NCBI GenBank assembly: GCA_903901875.1
Contig: CAIUSO010000071.1
Coordinates: 1 to 64,000, forward strand
Direction of reading: 5' to 3'
From: an uncultured Geobacteraceae bacterium
GTDB lineage: Bacteria > Desulfobacterota > Desulfuromonadia > Geobacterales > Pseudopelobacteraceae
DNA length: 64,000 bases
The position numbers and the translations under genes were made by a program. Each line of letters starts with the position of its first letter. The stretch's first letter is position 1. Shown here piece by piece: positions 46,392 to 57,070 of the stretch. Under the pieces are notes generated by a model that was not told the origin of the DNA, did no database searches, and worked only from the letters and a program-made list of their open reading frames with translations.

Positions 46392-47411
46392 ATGATTATC
46401 GTCATGAAGGCAGGAGCTGCAAAGAAGGACCAGGATGAAGTTTTGAAGCGGATCAAGGAACTGGGATACACCTCCCATGTGATCCATGGTGCTACCCGCG
46501 ATGTGATTGGGGCCATTGGAGATGAACGGGGAAAAATGGCACTTCAAGCCCTTGAAACCCTCCATGGTGTTGAAAATGTCGTACCCATCCTGCAACCGTA
46601 TAAATTGGCTTCCCTAGAGGTAAAAAAGGAGTCAAGCACGGTACGCATCAGTGATGATATCGTTATTGGCGGTTCCCGTATCATTATGATGGCCGGTCCC
46701 TGCTCGGTGGAAAGTGAAGAGCAGATTATTGAGTCGGCCCTCGCGGTGAAAAAATCCGGTGCCCATATTCTGCGGGGCGGTGCCTTCAAACCCCGCACCT
46801 CTCCCTACTCCTTCCAGGGGCTTGAAGAGGAAGGGCTCAAGTTGCTGGCCAAGGCCAGGGACCTGACCGGACTTCCCTTTGTCACGGAAGTTATTAATCC
46901 GGAAACCGCCGACATGGTGGCAGACTATGCCGATATTCTGCAAATCGGTGCCCGTAATTCACAAAACTTTGCCCTTCTCAAAAAGGTGGGACAACTCGGC
47001 AAGCCGGTACTGCTGAAACGGGGTATGGCCATGACTATTCAGGAATTGCTCATGAGTGCCGAGTACATCATGAGTGAGGGGAATCAGTCGGTTATTCTCT
47101 GTGAACGGGGCATCAGGACCTTTGAAACGGCCACCCGGAATACACTGGATCTGTCGGCCATACCGGTGTTGAAGGGGAAAACCCACCTGCCGGTGGTCAT
47201 CGATCCGTCCCATGGTACGGGTAATCACCATTATGTTGCTCCCATGAGTTATGCTGCCGTTGCTGCCGGTGCCGATGGTCTGATCGTTGAGGTTCATCCG
47301 GACCCCGAACATGCCTCCTCCGATGGGGCGCAATCGTTGAAGCCGGGAAAATTTGATGAAATGATGAAAAAGTTGCGCCTCTTTGCCGAAGCGGATGGCA
47401 GGACACTGTAG
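46392..47411 (+). CDS. aroF: 3-deoxy-7-phosphoheptulonate (DAHP) synthase
   Basis: [61 protein letters not shown]. Confidence 0.95.
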   Translation: MIIVMKAGAAKKDQDEVLKRIKELGYTSHVIHGATRDVIGAIGDERGKMALQALETLHGVENVVPILQPYKLASLEVKKESSTVRISDDIVIGGSRIIMMAGPCSVESEEQIIESALAVKKSGAHILRGGAFKPRTSPYSFQGLEEEGLKLLAKARDLTGLPFVTEVINPETADMVADYADILQIGARNSQNFALLKKVGQLGKPVLLKRGMAMTIQELLMSAEYIMSEGNQSVILCERGIRTFETATRNTLDLSAIPVLKGKTHLPVVIDPSHGTGNHHYVAPMSYAAVAAGADGLIVEVHPDPEHASSDGAQSLKPGKFDEMMKKLRLFAEADGRTL

Positions 47412-47418
47412 TCAGTTA

Positions 47419-47482
47419 AGAGGGGGGATTTGTTTGAAAGCAAATTCCCCCTGACCCCCCTTTTATAAAGGGGGGGAAATAT
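47419..47482. repeat. Palindromic intergenic repeat
   Basis: GGGGGATTTGTTTGAAAGCAAATTCCCCC plus CCCCCCTTTTATAAAGGGGGG. Confidence 0.6.
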
Positions 47483-47518
47483 ATGTGTCATCTTTTTTCA
47501 AAACGGGGATGATGAAAT

Positions 47519-48766
47519 TTAGCTCTCTTCCGAATGATCCGGATATAGCTTCTCTATCTGCCGGAAGGTATCAATTGACTCAATGAAAATCTCCACCAGT
47601 TCCGGGTCAAACTGTTTTCCCGCCTCACTTCGTATGTTGTCCAGCACATCCGATTCACTCCACGCTTCCTTGTAACATCTCCTGCATGAAAGGGCGTCAT
47701 AGACGTCGGCCAGTGCCACTATTCTGCCAAAAAAAGGAATTTCCTCCCCCCGTTTACCTCGGGGGGTGCCATCTTCATTGGCATGGTCCGGGAGCGGTTG
47801 CTGGGTATGGGGGTCAATGTAGCCCGGATAACCGTTGCCGTCCCACCGTTCATGGTGATTAATGGCCACAATAGCCGCCGATTCGTCAAAATCGGAATAC
47901 ATCTCGGAAAACAGATTGGCACCGTAGAGGGTGTGGAGTTTCATAATCAGGTATTCATCCGGTGTGAACTTCCCCGGTTTCTTCAGGATAGCATCGGAAA
48001 TGGCAACCTTACCGACGTCATGGAGCATTGCCGACATCCGGAGGGTATCACGGGTTCGGTCGATTTCTTCCTGGCAAATCCCCTTTTTAAATGCCCATGC
48101 CTCATAGAGTGCTACCGAGTAGGCGGCGACGCGGTTGACGTGGGGACCGGTTTCCTTGGGGTCCCGCAATTCCGCCATCTTATTCATCCTCAGTATTATT
48201 TCTCTGGTCATCTTCGCCCGTTCAATGGCCGCCGTAGCATTGCCGGCGTAATAGACGATGATCTCCTCATCCTGTGCGGCAAAGGGAATCGTTGTGCCAT
48301 CGGTTTCATCTTTGGCATTGATCAACTGCAAAACTCCGATAACCTCACCACGGAAATTCTGAAGGGGAATGGTCAGCATGGAACGGGTCCGGTACCCGGT
48401 GATGTCATCGTAGGAACGGTTAAAGGAGAAGGGGTACTGTTCATCAAGGTCATACACATCGGCAATGTTGAGGATGGTGCCATGGGTCGCAACATAACCG
48501 GAAATGGAGGAACTGTCGATGGGAACGGTAAAGGTTGTGTAGGGGAGCTTTTTTCCAGGGGGCAACTGTTGCACCATGGTATCATTCTGTGCATAGCGGA
48601 ATCTGAGCTGCCCATTTTCACGGATATAGATGGAACCGGCATCGGCATTGGTGAAACTCCGCGCTTCACGGAGAACCTTTTCCAGGAGCAGGTCAATATC
48701 CTTGATCTGGGAAACAATCAACCCCAGCTCAATTACCTTCCGAAGTTTCTCTTCACGATGGGACAT
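47519..48766 (-). CDS. GAF plus HD-GYP domain protein
   Basis: GAF-like N-terminus; MLHDVGKVAISDAILKKPGKFT; NHHERWDGNGYPGYIDP. Confidence 0.9.
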   Translation of the reverse strand: MSHREEKLRKVIELGLIVSQIKDIDLLLEKVLREARSFTNADAGSIYIRENGQLRFRYAQNDTMVQQLPPGKKLPYTTFTVPIDSSSISGYVATHGTILNIADVYDLDEQYPFSFNRSYDDITGYRTRSMLTIPLQNFRGEVIGVLQLINAKDETDGTTIPFAAQDEEIIVYYAGNATAAIERAKMTREIILRMNKMAELRDPKETGPHVNRVAAYSVALYEAWAFKKGICQEEIDRTRDTLRMSAMLHDVGKVAISDAILKKPGKFTPDEYLIMKLHTLYGANLFSEMYSDFDESAAIVAINHHERWDGNGYPGYIDPHTQQPLPDHANEDGTPRGKRGEEIPFFGRIVALADVYDALSCRRCYKEAWSESDVLDNIRSEAGKQFDPELVEIFIESIDTFRQIEKLYPDHSEES

Positions 48767-48944
48767 GGGGGTACCTCCCGTTAATCTGGTCTAAAATATA
48801 GTACAACAAATGGGGCATCATATCAAAGGAGAGAATTGGTGAATCCCCATTATTATTTTTGAAGTTGTGTGGGATAGATGTTTAATCTACAATATCATAA
48901 TGTTATGTTTTAAGACCCGCTATTTTCTCACTTCAGGAGGTCCC

Positions 48945-49421
48945 ATGAAAGACATGGTTCGATTGTTCGCAGTAATGATGCTGTTGCTCGTGGTGCCGGT
49001 GTCTGGGCACACACAGGAGGGTGAAACGCCACTGGAAAAAAGTATGTCCCGGACTCTGGATGCCTGGAGGGAAGGGCGCTATGAGCTGCTCTTTGATATG
49101 CTGTCCAAGCGGGGGAAAGTATCCCGCGAACAATTTATCGTAAAAATGAGGGATACGTCAGTTCGTCCCGCCTGTTGCTGGGAAAAAATGGAGAAGTTTA
49201 CGGTACTTTCCGAAAAAACGTCGGAAGCAACGGTCTATGTCAAGATCGGTCTGGAGGGAACCCCGCTGGATACGAAATCGATAACCAGAGAATTCAAGTT
49301 GACAAACCAGGGGGGAGACTGGAAGATGCATCTTTCTGATATTTTTTCCATTGCCGGGATATCGCCGGTCAAGAGTCCGCCGAAAAAGCGGCACAGCAGG
49401 AAAATACTGACGTACAACTGA
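48945..49421 (+). CDS. Hypothetical secreted protein
   Basis: Signal peptide MKDMVRLFAVMMLLLVVPVSGHTQ. Confidence 0.65.
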   Translation: MKDMVRLFAVMMLLLVVPVSGHTQEGETPLEKSMSRTLDAWREGRYELLFDMLSKRGKVSREQFIVKMRDTSVRPACCWEKMEKFTVLSEKTSEATVYVKIGLEGTPLDTKSITREFKLTNQGGDWKMHLSDIFSIAGISPVKSPPKKRHSRKILTYN

Positions 49422-49433
49422 GGGACTATTACC

Positions 49434-50576
49434 ATGACCGATGCCATGGAACGAAATGATCTGGCCGGCTACGCCTGCCGCAGCTCCGCCTCCCGGGGGC
49501 GCAAACATGATGAGGAACTTCGGGACAATCGCCCCGCCTTTGAACGGGACCGCGATCGGATTATCCATTGCGCCGCATTCCGGCGCCTGGAATATAAAAC
49601 CCAGGTATTCGTCAACCACGAAGGGGACTATTACCGGACCCGCTTGACCCACTCCCTTGAGGTTGCACAGATCGGTCGGGCCATTGCCCGGAAACTCCGC
49701 CTGAATGAAGAGCTCACCGAAGCACTGGCGTTGTCCCACGATTTGGGACACACCCCCTTTGGCCATACCGGAGAAGAGGTGTTAAACCGTCTTATGGCCG
49801 GTTTTGGTGGATTTGAACATAATCTGCAGTCGTTTCGGGTGGTGGATGAACTGGAAGAACGGTATCCCGGTTTCAACGGACTGAATCTGACCTGGGAAGT
49901 GCGGGAGGGGATCATCAAACACTCGTCCCACTATGACGCTACCAGTGAGGTCATGGCCGAATTCCTGCCGGGAACGGTATCATCAATTGAAGGGCAGATT
50001 ATCAATTATGCCGATGAAATAGCCTATAACAATCATGATATCGATGACGGCCTGAAGGCCGGCTACATTACCCTTGAACAGCTTGAACAGGTTGAGCTGT
50101 GGCGGGAGGCTTGTGCAGGAGTACGCAGGAAATATCCGGCAATAGATCAGAAACGTCTCGTGTATCAGACCATCAGTGCCTTGATCGGCCTCTTGATCAG
50201 CGATATCTGCGTAACAACCGGGTCAAATATTGAACTCTACTGCATAACGTCACCCGATATATTACGCAGTAATAACCGTGCTGTTGTTCATTTTACCGAT
50301 GACATCACCGCCCGGAATCTTGAGTTGAAGAAGTTTCTGTTCCATAATCTGTATCGTCACTATAAAGTTGACAAAATGCGGGTGAAGGCGGAAATCTTCA
50401 TCACCCGGTTATTTGAAACCTATTGCCGGTATCCCAACCTGCTCCCCCCCAAATATCAGGCCCGGTTGGAGCAACGGGAGCTTCATCGGGTTGTCTGCGA
50501 CTACATTGCCGGCATGACCGACCGCTTTGCCCTGGATGAATATAAACGGCTTTTCGAACCCTATGAGAGAGTATAA
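49434..50576 (+). CDS. dgt: dGTPase-like deoxynucleoside triphosphate triphosphohydrolase
   Basis: RDRIIHCAAFRRLEYKTQVFVNHEGDYYRTRLTHSLEVAQIGRAIAR; ALSHDLGHTPFGHTGEEVL. Confidence 0.93.
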   Translation: MTDAMERNDLAGYACRSSASRGRKHDEELRDNRPAFERDRDRIIHCAAFRRLEYKTQVFVNHEGDYYRTRLTHSLEVAQIGRAIARKLRLNEELTEALALSHDLGHTPFGHTGEEVLNRLMAGFGGFEHNLQSFRVVDELEERYPGFNGLNLTWEVREGIIKHSSHYDATSEVMAEFLPGTVSSIEGQIINYADEIAYNNHDIDDGLKAGYITLEQLEQVELWREACAGVRRKYPAIDQKRLVYQTISALIGLLISDICVTTGSNIELYCITSPDILRSNNRAVVHFTDDITARNLELKKFLFHNLYRHYKVDKMRVKAEIFITRLFETYCRYPNLLPPKYQARLEQRELHRVVCDYIAGMTDRFALDEYKRLFEPYERV

Positions 50577-50578
50577 CA

Positions 50579-51184
50579 ATGACACCAATTGCCGAACCGG
50601 AACAGCATGATTTTTTCGCTTTTCTTTCCCGCATGCGCTACATCGGACGCTGGGGTCTCATGCGCAACACCGTGCCGGAAAATATCCAGGAACATAGTCT
50701 GGATGTGGCCATTATTGCCCATGCCCTGGTCATGATCCGTATTACCTATTACGGTGGCACTCTCGACCCCTCACGCGCCGCGATGTACGGTATTTTTCAT
50801 GATACCAGTGAAATCTTTACCGGTGATATGCCGACGCCTGTCAAACATTTCAATCCGGATTTCAAACAGTCATTCCATGAGCTGGAGGATCGGGCCCGGA
50901 GAAAACTGCTGGCCATGCTCCCGGCCGAACTTGCGAAGGAATATGAGCCTCTGTTTTTCTTCGATGAGCAGGAGGAGTATGTTCAGGTGGTCAAGGCCGC
51001 AGATAAAATTGCGGCCCTGACCAAATGTATCGAGGAGGGAAAGAGTGGCAATAATGAATTCCGCCGAGCCGAGGCGGAACATTTTGAGCAGCTTTCTGCC
51101 AGTACACTGCCGGAAGTGGGCTATTTTCTCAAACGGCTGCTCCCCGGTTACCGGCTGTCGCTTGATGAGCTGAAGCTGGGGTGA
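50579..51184 (+). CDS. 5'-deoxynucleotidase YfbR-like (HD domain)
   Basis: RYIGRWGLMRNTVPENIQEHSLDVAIIAHALV; FHDTSEIFTGDMPTPVKHFNP. Confidence 0.9.
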   Translation: MTPIAEPEQHDFFAFLSRMRYIGRWGLMRNTVPENIQEHSLDVAIIAHALVMIRITYYGGTLDPSRAAMYGIFHDTSEIFTGDMPTPVKHFNPDFKQSFHELEDRARRKLLAMLPAELAKEYEPLFFFDEQEEYVQVVKAADKIAALTKCIEEGKSGNNEFRRAEAEHFEQLSASTLPEVGYFLKRLLPGYRLSLDELKLG

Positions 51185-51203
51185 GACCCCAGGAGACAGA
51201 TTC

Positions 51204-52211
51204 CTACGCCACCAGATATTTTCCCACGGCAGCGGGCCCCATGTCATTACAGACGGTGAACTCCTGCCGTGAATCATTAAGGCGCAGTTCCATCCGACAG
51301 TGGCTTCCCGGTTCGGCTTTGGTATAGCGGAGCAGTATGCGGGCACCCAGAGTATAGTGCTTTTCGTCCTGAACACCGGTGATGATAACCACCGGGGTAT
51401 TGCCATCCTGCCAGGTCACTGCTGCCTCGCCCGGTTGTCGGAACTGTTCAAGCAGATTATTGTCGGCTTCGTTGCGCCCCATGATCGCCTTGCTTCGGGG
51501 GGCGATGCGGAAATGTCTGCCGGTTTTGAGCAGGCGAAAATCCCGAAGATTGAGCTCTTCCGCATGGTCGAACACATCCTTGATTTTCGGAACGAACGAC
51601 AGTTCGGTCAACAGGCAGCCACCTGCGGGGCAGGGGTAGTTCTTCACGTCCAACTCTTCCGCCAGCTGCATCTGTATCGACCGGGAACGCCCTTCGATAT
51701 CTAACAACTTACTCCGGTCTACCCACCCCTCTTTTTCCGGAATGGTCGGCTCAAAATGCCGTGCCGACAGGGGACGGAGCAGTAACCCTTCCAGACCGCT
51801 TTCCCGCTCAATAACGCGCAGGGTGTCCCGTCGCTGACTCATTGGCCGCTGGCCAAGGACTTCGCCGGTAAACACAAAGTCTGCCCCGATCTCTTCCATA
51901 TATTCCTTGGCCTTTTTAAGGAGGAATATTCTGCAATCGATGCAGGGATTAACCCCCTTGCCATGTCCATGGACCGGATTACGGACGATTTCCAGGTAAT
52001 CTAACCCCTTGTGCATGACTTTTATCGGAATATCGTACTCCTCGGCAACGCGTACCGCCTCGGATTTACAACCTGAATTCTTGCCGGTGCAGGTGCAGAA
52101 CGGCGAAGTGAAATTGAGTGCCACCACCTCGATGCCGCAGTCAAGCATCATCTTGACCGCGAGGGTGGAATCCAGCCCTCCTGAGAGGAGGGCGATTGCT
52201 TTACGTTTCAT
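51204..52211 (-). CDS. PP-loop ATPase, tRNA sulfurtransferase-like (ThiI-related)
   Basis: KAIALLSGGLDSTLAVKMML; NPCIDCRIFLLKKAKEYMEEIGADFVFTGEVLGQRPMSQ. Confidence 0.82.
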   Translation of the reverse strand: MKRKAIALLSGGLDSTLAVKMMLDCGIEVVALNFTSPFCTCTGKNSGCKSEAVRVAEEYDIPIKVMHKGLDYLEIVRNPVHGHGKGVNPCIDCRIFLLKKAKEYMEEIGADFVFTGEVLGQRPMSQRRDTLRVIERESGLEGLLLRPLSARHFEPTIPEKEGWVDRSKLLDIEGRSRSIQMQLAEELDVKNYPCPAGGCLLTELSFVPKIKDVFDHAEELNLRDFRLLKTGRHFRIAPRSKAIMGRNEADNNLLEQFRQPGEAAVTWQDGNTPVVIITGVQDEKHYTLGARILLRYTKAEPGSHCRMELRLNDSRQEFTVCNDMGPAAVGKYLVA

Positions 52212-52250
52212 TACATCTCCAGTACATGTATAAAATTAATCCCGAAAAGA

Positions 52251-53051
52251 CTATCTGCCAAAAATTTCTTTGAAGAACTTGATCGACTGGGCCCAGGAAT
52301 CACGATCCGCCTGTGCATCATAGGCAACGGGAAGTTTGAACTTTACGGCATAGGCGTCGGCGTCCGGGTTGGTAAAGCTGTGCAGTACGCCCGGATATCC
52401 GACATACCGGAATGACGCGCCGGCCTTGGTCATTTCATTCTTAAAGGCGGCCACTTGTGTGGCGGGAATCATCTTGTCCGCTTCACCATTGAATACCAGA
52501 ACCCGTGCCTTTACGGCACCTTTTTTGGCCGGGGCATCGGTTGCCAGGCTGCCGTGGTAGCTGGCAACCCCCTTCAGGTCGGCCCCTTGACGGGCCATGT
52601 GAAGCACGACCCCTCCACCGAAACAGTAGCCGATGGCGGCAATATTCTTTGGATCGACGGCAGGCTGTTTTTTAACAAATTCGAGGGCCGCATTGAAACG
52701 GGCCTCTCCAACAGCCATGTTTTTCATGACTTCGCCGGCAAACTTTCCGGCATCATCGGGGTGCTGTGCGGTTTTGCCGTCACCGAACATATCAACGGCA
52801 AGTGCCACATAGCCCAGTTCAGCCAGCATTTTCGCCCGTGAACGGGCATATTCGTTGTGTCCCCACCATTCATGGACCACCAGAACAGCGGGACGTTTCC
52901 CCTTCAGAGCCGTATCCTGGGCCAGGTATCCTTTGAGAACCGTACTGCCGGTGCGGTATTCGACTTCCTGGCCGGTGACCCCGGCACAGGCGACTGATAC
53001 GGCGCAGACCAACACAATGAGACAACTATTCACCAACGATCTGAAAAACAT
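52251..53051 (-). CDS. Dienelactone hydrolase family protein, secreted
   Basis: VVHEWWGHNEYARSRAKMLAELGYVALAVDMFG; IGYCFGGGVVLHMA. Confidence 0.9.
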   Translation of the reverse strand: MFFRSLVNSCLIVLVCAVSVACAGVTGQEVEYRTGSTVLKGYLAQDTALKGKRPAVLVVHEWWGHNEYARSRAKMLAELGYVALAVDMFGDGKTAQHPDDAGKFAGEVMKNMAVGEARFNAALEFVKKQPAVDPKNIAAIGYCFGGGVVLHMARQGADLKGVASYHGSLATDAPAKKGAVKARVLVFNGEADKMIPATQVAAFKNEMTKAGASFRYVGYPGVLHSFTNPDADAYAVKFKLPVAYDAQADRDSWAQSIKFFKEIFGR

Positions 53052-53200
53052 GGGTAACTCCTTTTGGATTAAAATCGGGGCACTGTAACAGATTTGTCGT
53101 AAATTCGACAGAGGCAATGTGAGTTATTACGGGTGACGTTTATAGCTTGGAGTGTGAAATGAAGTGATATATACTCCAAAAAAACGGGGACTGGTGATTA

Positions 53201-54457
53201 ATGGACGCTCAGTCGGAGAAATTTTTTTTAGGCCGTCAGCCGATTCTTGACAGAAATCAGGATATTATCGGATTTGAATTGCTGTTTCGGTCAGCCGACG
53301 TGGAGACTGCCCGCTTTGACAGTTATTCACAGGCCTGTTCCACCGTCATAAAACAGGCGTTGGATCTGTTCGGCATTCAGGATGTTCTGGGGGGGAAAAT
53401 CGGTTTCATTAACGTGCCCTTGGGAATGTTTCTGTCTGAACTACTGGAATTGTTACCCATTGAACAGACCGCACTGGAGTTACTGGAAATAATCGAGTTG
53501 AATGAACAGGTGGTGGAGCGTTGCCGTGAGTTGAAAAAGCTTGGCTTCACCCTGGCCCTTGATGATCATGTATTCGATGGTGATAACACGGATATTTACG
53601 GGGTTGTGGATATCATAAAAATAGATATTCTTCTGACCGGTATGGAGGCTCTCCCCACTGTCGTCAGACAGTTACGAAAATACCCCGTTAAACTGCTTGC
53701 TGAAAAAGTTGAAACCGCCGAGCAGTTTCAGGTCTGCTACGATCTTGGTTTTGAGCTGTTCCAAGGGTATTTCTTTGCCCGTCCCACCGTACTCAATCGT
53801 CGGAAAGTCGATGTATCACAATTGGCACTCCTCAAGCTGCTGCAGCAATTATCCGCTGAAGCGTCACTTGAAGAGATAGAGCTGACCTTCAAGGAAAATC
53901 CCGGCATATCTTATAATCTGCTCAAACTGGTAAATTCTGTCTCATTTGGGCTGCGGGTAAAAATCAAGTCACTTCGCCACGCTATTCTGCAACTCGGTTT
54001 TAATCAGTTGCGTCGCTGGATACAACTTTCACTGTTTGCGGGAAATGATACCGGCGATATGGATAATCCTCTGCTTGAACTGGCTGCCGTTCGGGGGAGA
54101 ATGATGGAAGGATTACACAAGATTTCCACCTTTTCCCGTTCCGGGAGGGAGCAGGCCGATGGGGCGTTTATGGTCGGCATTGTCTCTCTGCTTGATGTTC
54201 TACTGGATATTCCCCTTGAGGAAATTGTTACCGGTTTGAACCTGAGTGACGACTTGAGTGCGGCCCTTCTGAAACGGGAGGGGGAGCTGGGGACGCTGCT
54301 GCTGGTTGCTGAAAAACTTGAAGTTGCCGACTTCTCCTCAGTTGCCGGGTTGCTGGATAGCTGTGGTGTCTCCCTGGAACAGTTGCTTATGGTTCAGGTT
54401 GAGGCCTTTAGCTGGAGATATTCCGAGTATCACCCCGATAAGGAGTTATCTGAGTGA
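53201..54457 (+). CDS. EAL-like plus HDOD domain signalling protein (YuxH-type)
   Basis: FFLGRQPILDRNQDIIGFELLFRS; HDOD region KENPGISYNLLKLVNSVSFGLRVKIKSLRHAILQLG. Confidence 0.88.
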   Translation: MDAQSEKFFLGRQPILDRNQDIIGFELLFRSADVETARFDSYSQACSTVIKQALDLFGIQDVLGGKIGFINVPLGMFLSELLELLPIEQTALELLEIIELNEQVVERCRELKKLGFTLALDDHVFDGDNTDIYGVVDIIKIDILLTGMEALPTVVRQLRKYPVKLLAEKVETAEQFQVCYDLGFELFQGYFFARPTVLNRRKVDVSQLALLKLLQQLSAEASLEEIELTFKENPGISYNLLKLVNSVSFGLRVKIKSLRHAILQLGFNQLRRWIQLSLFAGNDTGDMDNPLLELAAVRGRMMEGLHKISTFSRSGREQADGAFMVGIVSLLDVLLDIPLEEIVTGLNLSDDLSAALLKREGELGTLLLVAEKLEVADFSSVAGLLDSCGVSLEQLLMVQVEAFSWRYSEYHPDKELSE

Positions 54458-55008
54458 AAGATACCATTGGCCTGTTACGCCGTTATTTTGATGCGGAACC
54501 GTTGGATATTGTGGTGACCCACAGTCGCTGTGTGGCAGATCTGGCCCTAGAAATCGCAGCTCACCTTTCCCTGACCGATGCTGAGCGGATCTTTATTGAA
54601 GAGGCAGCCATGCTCCATGATATTGGTGTGTCCTTGGTACACGCACCCGGCCTTGGCCTGAAAGGGAAGTACCCCTACATTCAGCATGGTACGCTTGGCC
54701 GGTCCATTCTGGAGCGGGAAGGGTATGCGGAACATGGGCTGGTATCAGAACGGCACACCGGAGTGGGCTTGACCAGAGAAGATATCATCAGGCAGGGGTT
54801 GCCGCTCCCCCACCGGGATATGGTGCCTGTGTCGTTGCCGGAGCAGATTATCTGCTTTGCCGACCTGTTCTATTCAAAGAAACCGGGGCATTTGACCGAG
54901 CGCAAAAGTATCCCGCTGGTGCGGAGCAAGCTGATTCCCTTTGGTGAGGATAAGGTTGCCCAGTTTGATCGATGGCTTGAGCAGTTCCGCTCTGGAGCGG
55001 GGGAATAA
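54454..55008 (+). CDS. HD (HDIG) domain phosphohydrolase
   Basis: IFIEEAAMLHDIGVSLVHAPGLG. Confidence 0.82.
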   Translation: MKDTIGLLRRYFDAEPLDIVVTHSRCVADLALEIAAHLSLTDAERIFIEEAAMLHDIGVSLVHAPGLGLKGKYPYIQHGTLGRSILEREGYAEHGLVSERHTGVGLTREDIIRQGLPLPHRDMVPVSLPEQIICFADLFYSKKPGHLTERKSIPLVRSKLIPFGEDKVAQFDRWLEQFRSGAGE

Positions 55009-55070
55009 AAGGTGCCGAAAAGCCATTGCATTTTACGCTTTCATGTTTTAGATTGAGCAACTTTATTTAT

Positions 55071-56177
55071 ATGCAATTTCTTTCAGGCGGTTTCCCAGTG
55101 CAGAATAATGAACCTTCCATTCCGGAACTCCGGGTGCGGATAGACGCCATAGACGATGCCCTCTTGGATCTTCTTAACGAACGATCTAAAGTAGTACTTG
55201 AAGTAGGCAAACTTAAGTCTGGTAAAAACCTTGATTTTCACGTTCCAGGGCGGGAGCGACAGATCTATGAGCGGCTCTTGCAGGGTAACCCCGGCCCCTT
55301 TCCCAATGATGCCCTGAAAACGGTCTTCAGAGAAATTATTTCGGCCTGCCTGGCCCTTGAATCTCCCATGAAAGTGGCGTTTCTCGGCCCGAAGGCAACC
55401 TTCAGCCATTTGGCGACGATGCAGCAGTTTGGTCTGTCCGCCGAGCTGGTGCCACAAAAGTCCATTCCGGCGGTATTTGAAGAGGTGGAAAAGGGGAGAG
55501 CACTCTACGGTGTGGTCCCCGTCGAGAATTCAACCGAGGGGGTTATTTCCCACACCCTTGACATGTTTGTGGAGAGCAAGCTGCAAATAACCGCAGAAAT
55601 CATGCTTGAGGTACACCACGATCTGCTCTCGCGCACCGGCAGGCTTGAGGATATCAAAAAGGTCTACTCCCATTCCCAGCCCATCGCCCAGTGTCGTCAG
55701 TGGCTTGACAGTAATCTCCCCGGCGTGCCGGTGGTGGATGTGGCCTCAACCGCTGTGGCGGCCCAGATAGTCAGCGATGACTACACTGCGGCGGCAATAG
55801 CCAGTGAACTTGCCGCTTCCCTCTATGATCTCAAGGTCGTCAGAAGCCGCATTGAGGATCAAGTCAACAACTTTACCCGCTTTCTGGTGATCTCCCGCAA
55901 GGGGTGTGACCGTTCCGGCAACGACAAAACCTCCGTACTCTTTTCCGTCAAGGATGAGCCGGGTATTCTCTGTCGTATGTTGGAACCTTTTGCCAAACGG
56001 GGGATCAACCTGACAAAAATCGAGTCACGCCCCTATAAAAGCAAGGCGTGGGAATATATCTTCTTTCTGGATCTGTTCGGCCATGCCTCCGATCCCGATG
56101 TCATCGCCGCCTTGGATGAACTGAAAGTCTGCTGTCAGTTCCTGAAAATTCTCGGTTCATTTCCCCGGTCAATGTAA
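55071..56177 (+). CDS. pheA: Bifunctional chorismate mutase/prephenate dehydratase (a GTG start at 55098 is also plausible)
   Basis: IPELRVRIDAIDDALLDLLNERSK; VAFLGPKATFSHLATMQQFG; VPVENSTEGVISHTLD; C-terminal ACT ESRPYKSKAWEYIFFLD. Confidence 0.94.
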   Translation: MQFLSGGFPVQNNEPSIPELRVRIDAIDDALLDLLNERSKVVLEVGKLKSGKNLDFHVPGRERQIYERLLQGNPGPFPNDALKTVFREIISACLALESPMKVAFLGPKATFSHLATMQQFGLSAELVPQKSIPAVFEEVEKGRALYGVVPVENSTEGVISHTLDMFVESKLQITAEIMLEVHHDLLSRTGRLEDIKKVYSHSQPIAQCRQWLDSNLPGVPVVDVASTAVAAQIVSDDYTAAAIASELAASLYDLKVVRSRIEDQVNNFTRFLVISRKGCDRSGNDKTSVLFSVKDEPGILCRMLEPFAKRGINLTKIESRPYKSKAWEYIFFLDLFGHASDPDVIAALDELKVCCQFLKILGSFPRSM

Positions 56178-56180
56178 AGG

Positions 56181-57047
56181 ATGCCAACCGTGATTATTAA
56201 TCGTTTGGCCGTTGTTGGCGTCGGCCTGATCGGCGGTTCCTTTGCCATGGCTCTTCGCCGGGCCGGTGCAGTAGGGAGTATCATCGGTATAGATGCTGAT
56301 CGGGAGAATCTTCTTCTGGCCCGATCGCGGGGTATCGTTGATGATATCTCGGAAGATCTTCTGGCCGGAGTTGCCGAAGCCGATGTGGTGTTTGTCGCCA
56401 CGCCGGTCTGTACCATTGCCGACATCATTCGCGATATGGCACCTGGCCTCAAAAGTGGTGCCATTGTCACCGATGGGGGTAGTGTCAAGGGGACGCTGGT
56501 GGAGCGGTGTGAATCCGTGATGCCCCCCGGGTGCCACTTTGTCGGTGGTCATCCCATAGCCGGTACGGAACACTCCGGTGCTGCTGCTGCTTTTCCCGAT
56601 CTTTTCCAAGGCAGACGGTGCGTACTGACCCCCGCTGCCGCTGCCGATCGGGATGCGGTGGCAATCGTCTCCCGGCTCTGGACCGCTGCGGGCGCGGCGG
56701 TCTGTTCCATGGAATCGGGGCACCATGACCGTATTTTTGCCGAAATATCCCATCTTCCCCACGCCATAGCCTACACGCTGGTCCATGCGGTCGGCACTGC
56801 CGATGTTGAGGGGGAGAATGTGCTCTCCTACACCGCAGGCGGTTTCCGCGATTTTACCCGCATCGCCTCGTCGGACCCGGTCATGTGGCGCGACATAGCA
56901 CTGATGAACCGCGATGCACTGCTTTCAAGCATCGACGGATTTTCTGCCAGTCTTGCCGAACTTCGGCGTCGTATTGACGGCAATGACCGTGATGGTTTAA
57001 CGGAATTTTTTACCACCGCAAAAAAATTTCGCGACGGAATTCTCTGA
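56181..57047 (+). CDS. tyrA: Prephenate dehydrogenase
   Basis: LAVVGVGLIGGSFAMALRRAG; VGGHPIAGTEHSGAAAAFPDLFQGRRCVLTP. Confidence 0.93.
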   Translation: MPTVIINRLAVVGVGLIGGSFAMALRRAGAVGSIIGIDADRENLLLARSRGIVDDISEDLLAGVAEADVVFVATPVCTIADIIRDMAPGLKSGAIVTDGGSVKGTLVERCESVMPPGCHFVGGHPIAGTEHSGAAAAFPDLFQGRRCVLTPAAAADRDAVAIVSRLWTAAGAAVCSMESGHHDRIFAEISHLPHAIAYTLVHAVGTADVEGENVLSYTAGGFRDFTRIASSDPVMWRDIALMNRDALLSSIDGFSASLAELRRRIDGNDRDGLTEFFTTAKKFRDGIL

Positions 57048-57070
57048 AATCCGCGCACCGGGAGAACCGA

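Noticed and set aside
47419-47482. Novel terminator/regulatory element after aroF
   Set aside because: Sequence resembles common dispersed GGGGGATTTG/CAAATTCCCCC intergenic repeats; probably a repeat acting as a terminator at most.
49434-51184. Adjacent dGTPase and 5'-deoxynucleotidase as an anti-phage nucleotide-depletion system
   Set aside because: Both look like ordinary housekeeping dNTP-pool enzymes and the neighbours are not defence genes.
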